Part shown: positions 57,121-57,897 of the stretch, piece by piece
How positions within the stretch are numbered: the first letter of the stretch is position 1
Layout of the letters: every line of letters starts with the position of its first letter
NCBI GenBank assembly: GCA_021811865.1
Contig: JAKAQB010000016.1
Span: 1 to 57,897, forward strand
Source: Actinomycetes bacterium
GTDB taxonomy: Bacteria; Actinomycetota; Acidimicrobiia; Acidimicrobiales; Palsa-688
Direction of reading: 5' to 3'
Length of the DNA: 57,897 nt
Translations under genes and position numbers: made by a program
Notes under the pieces: model-generated
Databases searched by the model: none
The model's input: the letters and a program-made list of their open reading frames with translations, nothing else
Told to the model about the DNA's origin: nothing

Positions 57121-57513
57121 GTGGCCACGAGCGACGACGAGGTGCGGCTGGTGGTACCGGCAAGCCCGGAGTACCTCCGGCTCGCCCGGGTGACCGCGGC
57201 CGGACTGGCCAGCCGCCTCGGGTTCACCTTCGACGAGGTCGAGGACCTCCGCCTGGCGATCGACGAGCTGTGCTACGGGCTCACCGGCAGCGGGGGCAGG
57301 GAAGGCACCGTGGCCATCCGCTACGTGCTCGCCACCGACAGCCTCGTTGTGGAGGGCAGGGGTCACTTCCACGGCTCCGACGGCAAGGTCGGCCTCTCCG
57401 AGCTCTCCGAGGTCATCCTCCACGCGCTGGTCGACGAGCACGACCTGCGGGCATCGGACGGCGGACCGACGTTCCGGCTCGTCAAGCGGCGCCATGACGC
57501 CCTGGCGCCGTGA
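57121..57513 (+). CDS. anti-sigma regulatory factor (RsbW-like ATPase)
   Basis: 130-residue GHKL-type ATP-binding protein. RLVVPASPEYLRLARVTAAG at the start and FDEVEDLRLAIDELCYGLTG (the N-box region; its Asn is replaced by Cys-Tyr, as in some family members) identify an RsbW/SpoIIAB-like anti-sigma factor that sequesters the sigma factor encoded next. GTG 57121 with a perfect AGGAGG. GTGA overlap with the sigma gene. Confidence 0.85.
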   Translation: MATSDDEVRLVVPASPEYLRLARVTAAGLASRLGFTFDEVEDLRLAIDELCYGLTGSGGREGTVAIRYVLATDSLVVEGRGHFHGSDGKVGLSELSEVILHALVDEHDLRASDGGPTFRLVKRRHDALAP

Positions 57514-57897
57514 CCCCCCCGCCGCCGGAGCGCGACGAGCTGCGGACGAAGTTCGTCGAGTACGCCCGGACGGGCGACGTGGCGTTGCGCGACGAGCTCG
57601 TCGCCGCCCACCTCGGCCTCGCCGAGTACCTCGCCCGCCGGTTCGCCAACCGCGGAGAGCCGCTCGACGACCTGGTTCAAGTGGCGTCGCTGGGGCTGCT
57701 GAAAGCGGTCGGCCGCTTCGACCCCACCCGGGGTGTCGAGTTCAGCACCTACGCCACCCACACCATCGTCGGCGAGCTCAAGCGCCACTTCCGGGACAAG
57801 GGCTGGGCCATCCGGGCGCCCCGGCGTATGCAGGAGCTCTACCTTCGCCTCGGCAAGGTGGTCGCCACGCTCGGCCAGGAGCTCGGCCGCAGATCGG
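57510..57897 (+). CDS. RNA polymerase sigma factor, SigB/F/G type (runs off right edge)
   Basis: First 129 residues of a sigma-70 group 3 factor; the gene is cut by the window end. Region 2 is clear: LVAAHLGLAEYLARRFANRG, DDLVQVASLGLLKAVGRFDP and GVEFSTYATHTIVGELKRHF, followed by RDKGWAIRAPRRMQEL at the start of region 3. The FSTYA and GELKRHFRD features are typical of SigB/SigF stress sigma factors. GTG 57510 overlaps the anti-sigma stop, giving a standard partner-switching operon. Confidence 0.93.
   Translation, partial: MTPPPPERDELRTKFVEYARTGDVALRDELVAAHLGLAEYLARRFANRGEPLDDLVQVASLGLLKAVGRFDPTRGVEFSTYATHTIVGELKRHFRDKGWAIRAPRRMQELYLRLGKVVATLGQELGRRS

Overview
The window is very GC-rich bacterial chromosome with GTG and ATG starts, strong AGGAGG-type ribosome sites and many 4-base ATGA/GTGA gene overlaps. 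The block rho-rpmE-prfA-prmC-glyA-wecA-atpIBEFHAGDC, the single-subunit ClpX-zinc-finger/HTH protein, an LprG/P55-like pair and the histidine phosphatase-DUF3090-SCO1664 cassette all point to Actinomycetota. A deep branch such as Acidimicrobiia is my best guess, but that is inference from gene content and not a phylogeny.

Layout. 1-240: G-rich low-complexity tandem repeats. 289-8522: an MFS transporter, a degenerate ClpX-zinc-finger/HTH protein, a minus-strand cluster (alpha/beta hydrolase, duplicated zinc-ribbon protein, UDP-galactopyranose-mutase-like flavoprotein, GT-C glycosyltransferase) and divergent glpX. 9108-23599: a minus-strand housekeeping block that in transcription order runs rho, rpmE, prfA, prmC, a decayed tsaC/sua5 remnant, glyA, wecA and the whole F1Fo ATP synthase operon. 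24221-28387: a minus-strand receiver-lysA-hom-thrC amino-acid operon. 28495-28569: tRNA-Arg(CCG), followed by accessory DNA.

28570-33100 is a gene graveyard. It holds a frameshifted P-loop kinase, a small HicA-like/HTH pair with a palindromic operator candidate, a C-terminal scrap of tyrosyl-tRNA synthetase joined to a frameshifted MobF/TraA relaxase scrap, and a broken tyrosine phosphatase. 33251-44900 is the most interesting part: an apparently intact phosphonate-utilisation operon. A Ugp-like sugar/glycerophosphate-type ABC importer (binding lipoprotein, two permeases, ATPase) runs by 4-base overlaps into phnG-phnH-phnI-phnJ-phnK-phnL, an inositol-monophosphatase-family gene, phnM, and then a PhnZ/TmpB-like HD-domain oxygenase. 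The usual phnCDE importer, phnF regulator, phnN and phnP are absent, so the Ugp-like importer and the phosphatase are candidates to fill those roles.

45429-57897: another decayed gene, a protein-isoaspartate methyltransferase with a long C-terminal extension, an RlmA-type rRNA methyltransferase, an LprG-like lipoprotein plus P55-like exporter, an Fpg/Nei-type glycosylase, a degenerate histidine kinase, a family 4/5 Fe-S uracil-DNA glycosylase, the phosphatase-DUF3090-SCO1664 cassette, etfBA, and an anti-sigma/sigma-B-type pair that runs off the right edge. Short in-frame tandem repeats (mostly 15 bp) recur inside linkers of housekeeping proteins (rho, atpA, atpG, atpC, the zinc-ribbon protein), a striking local habit of this genome.
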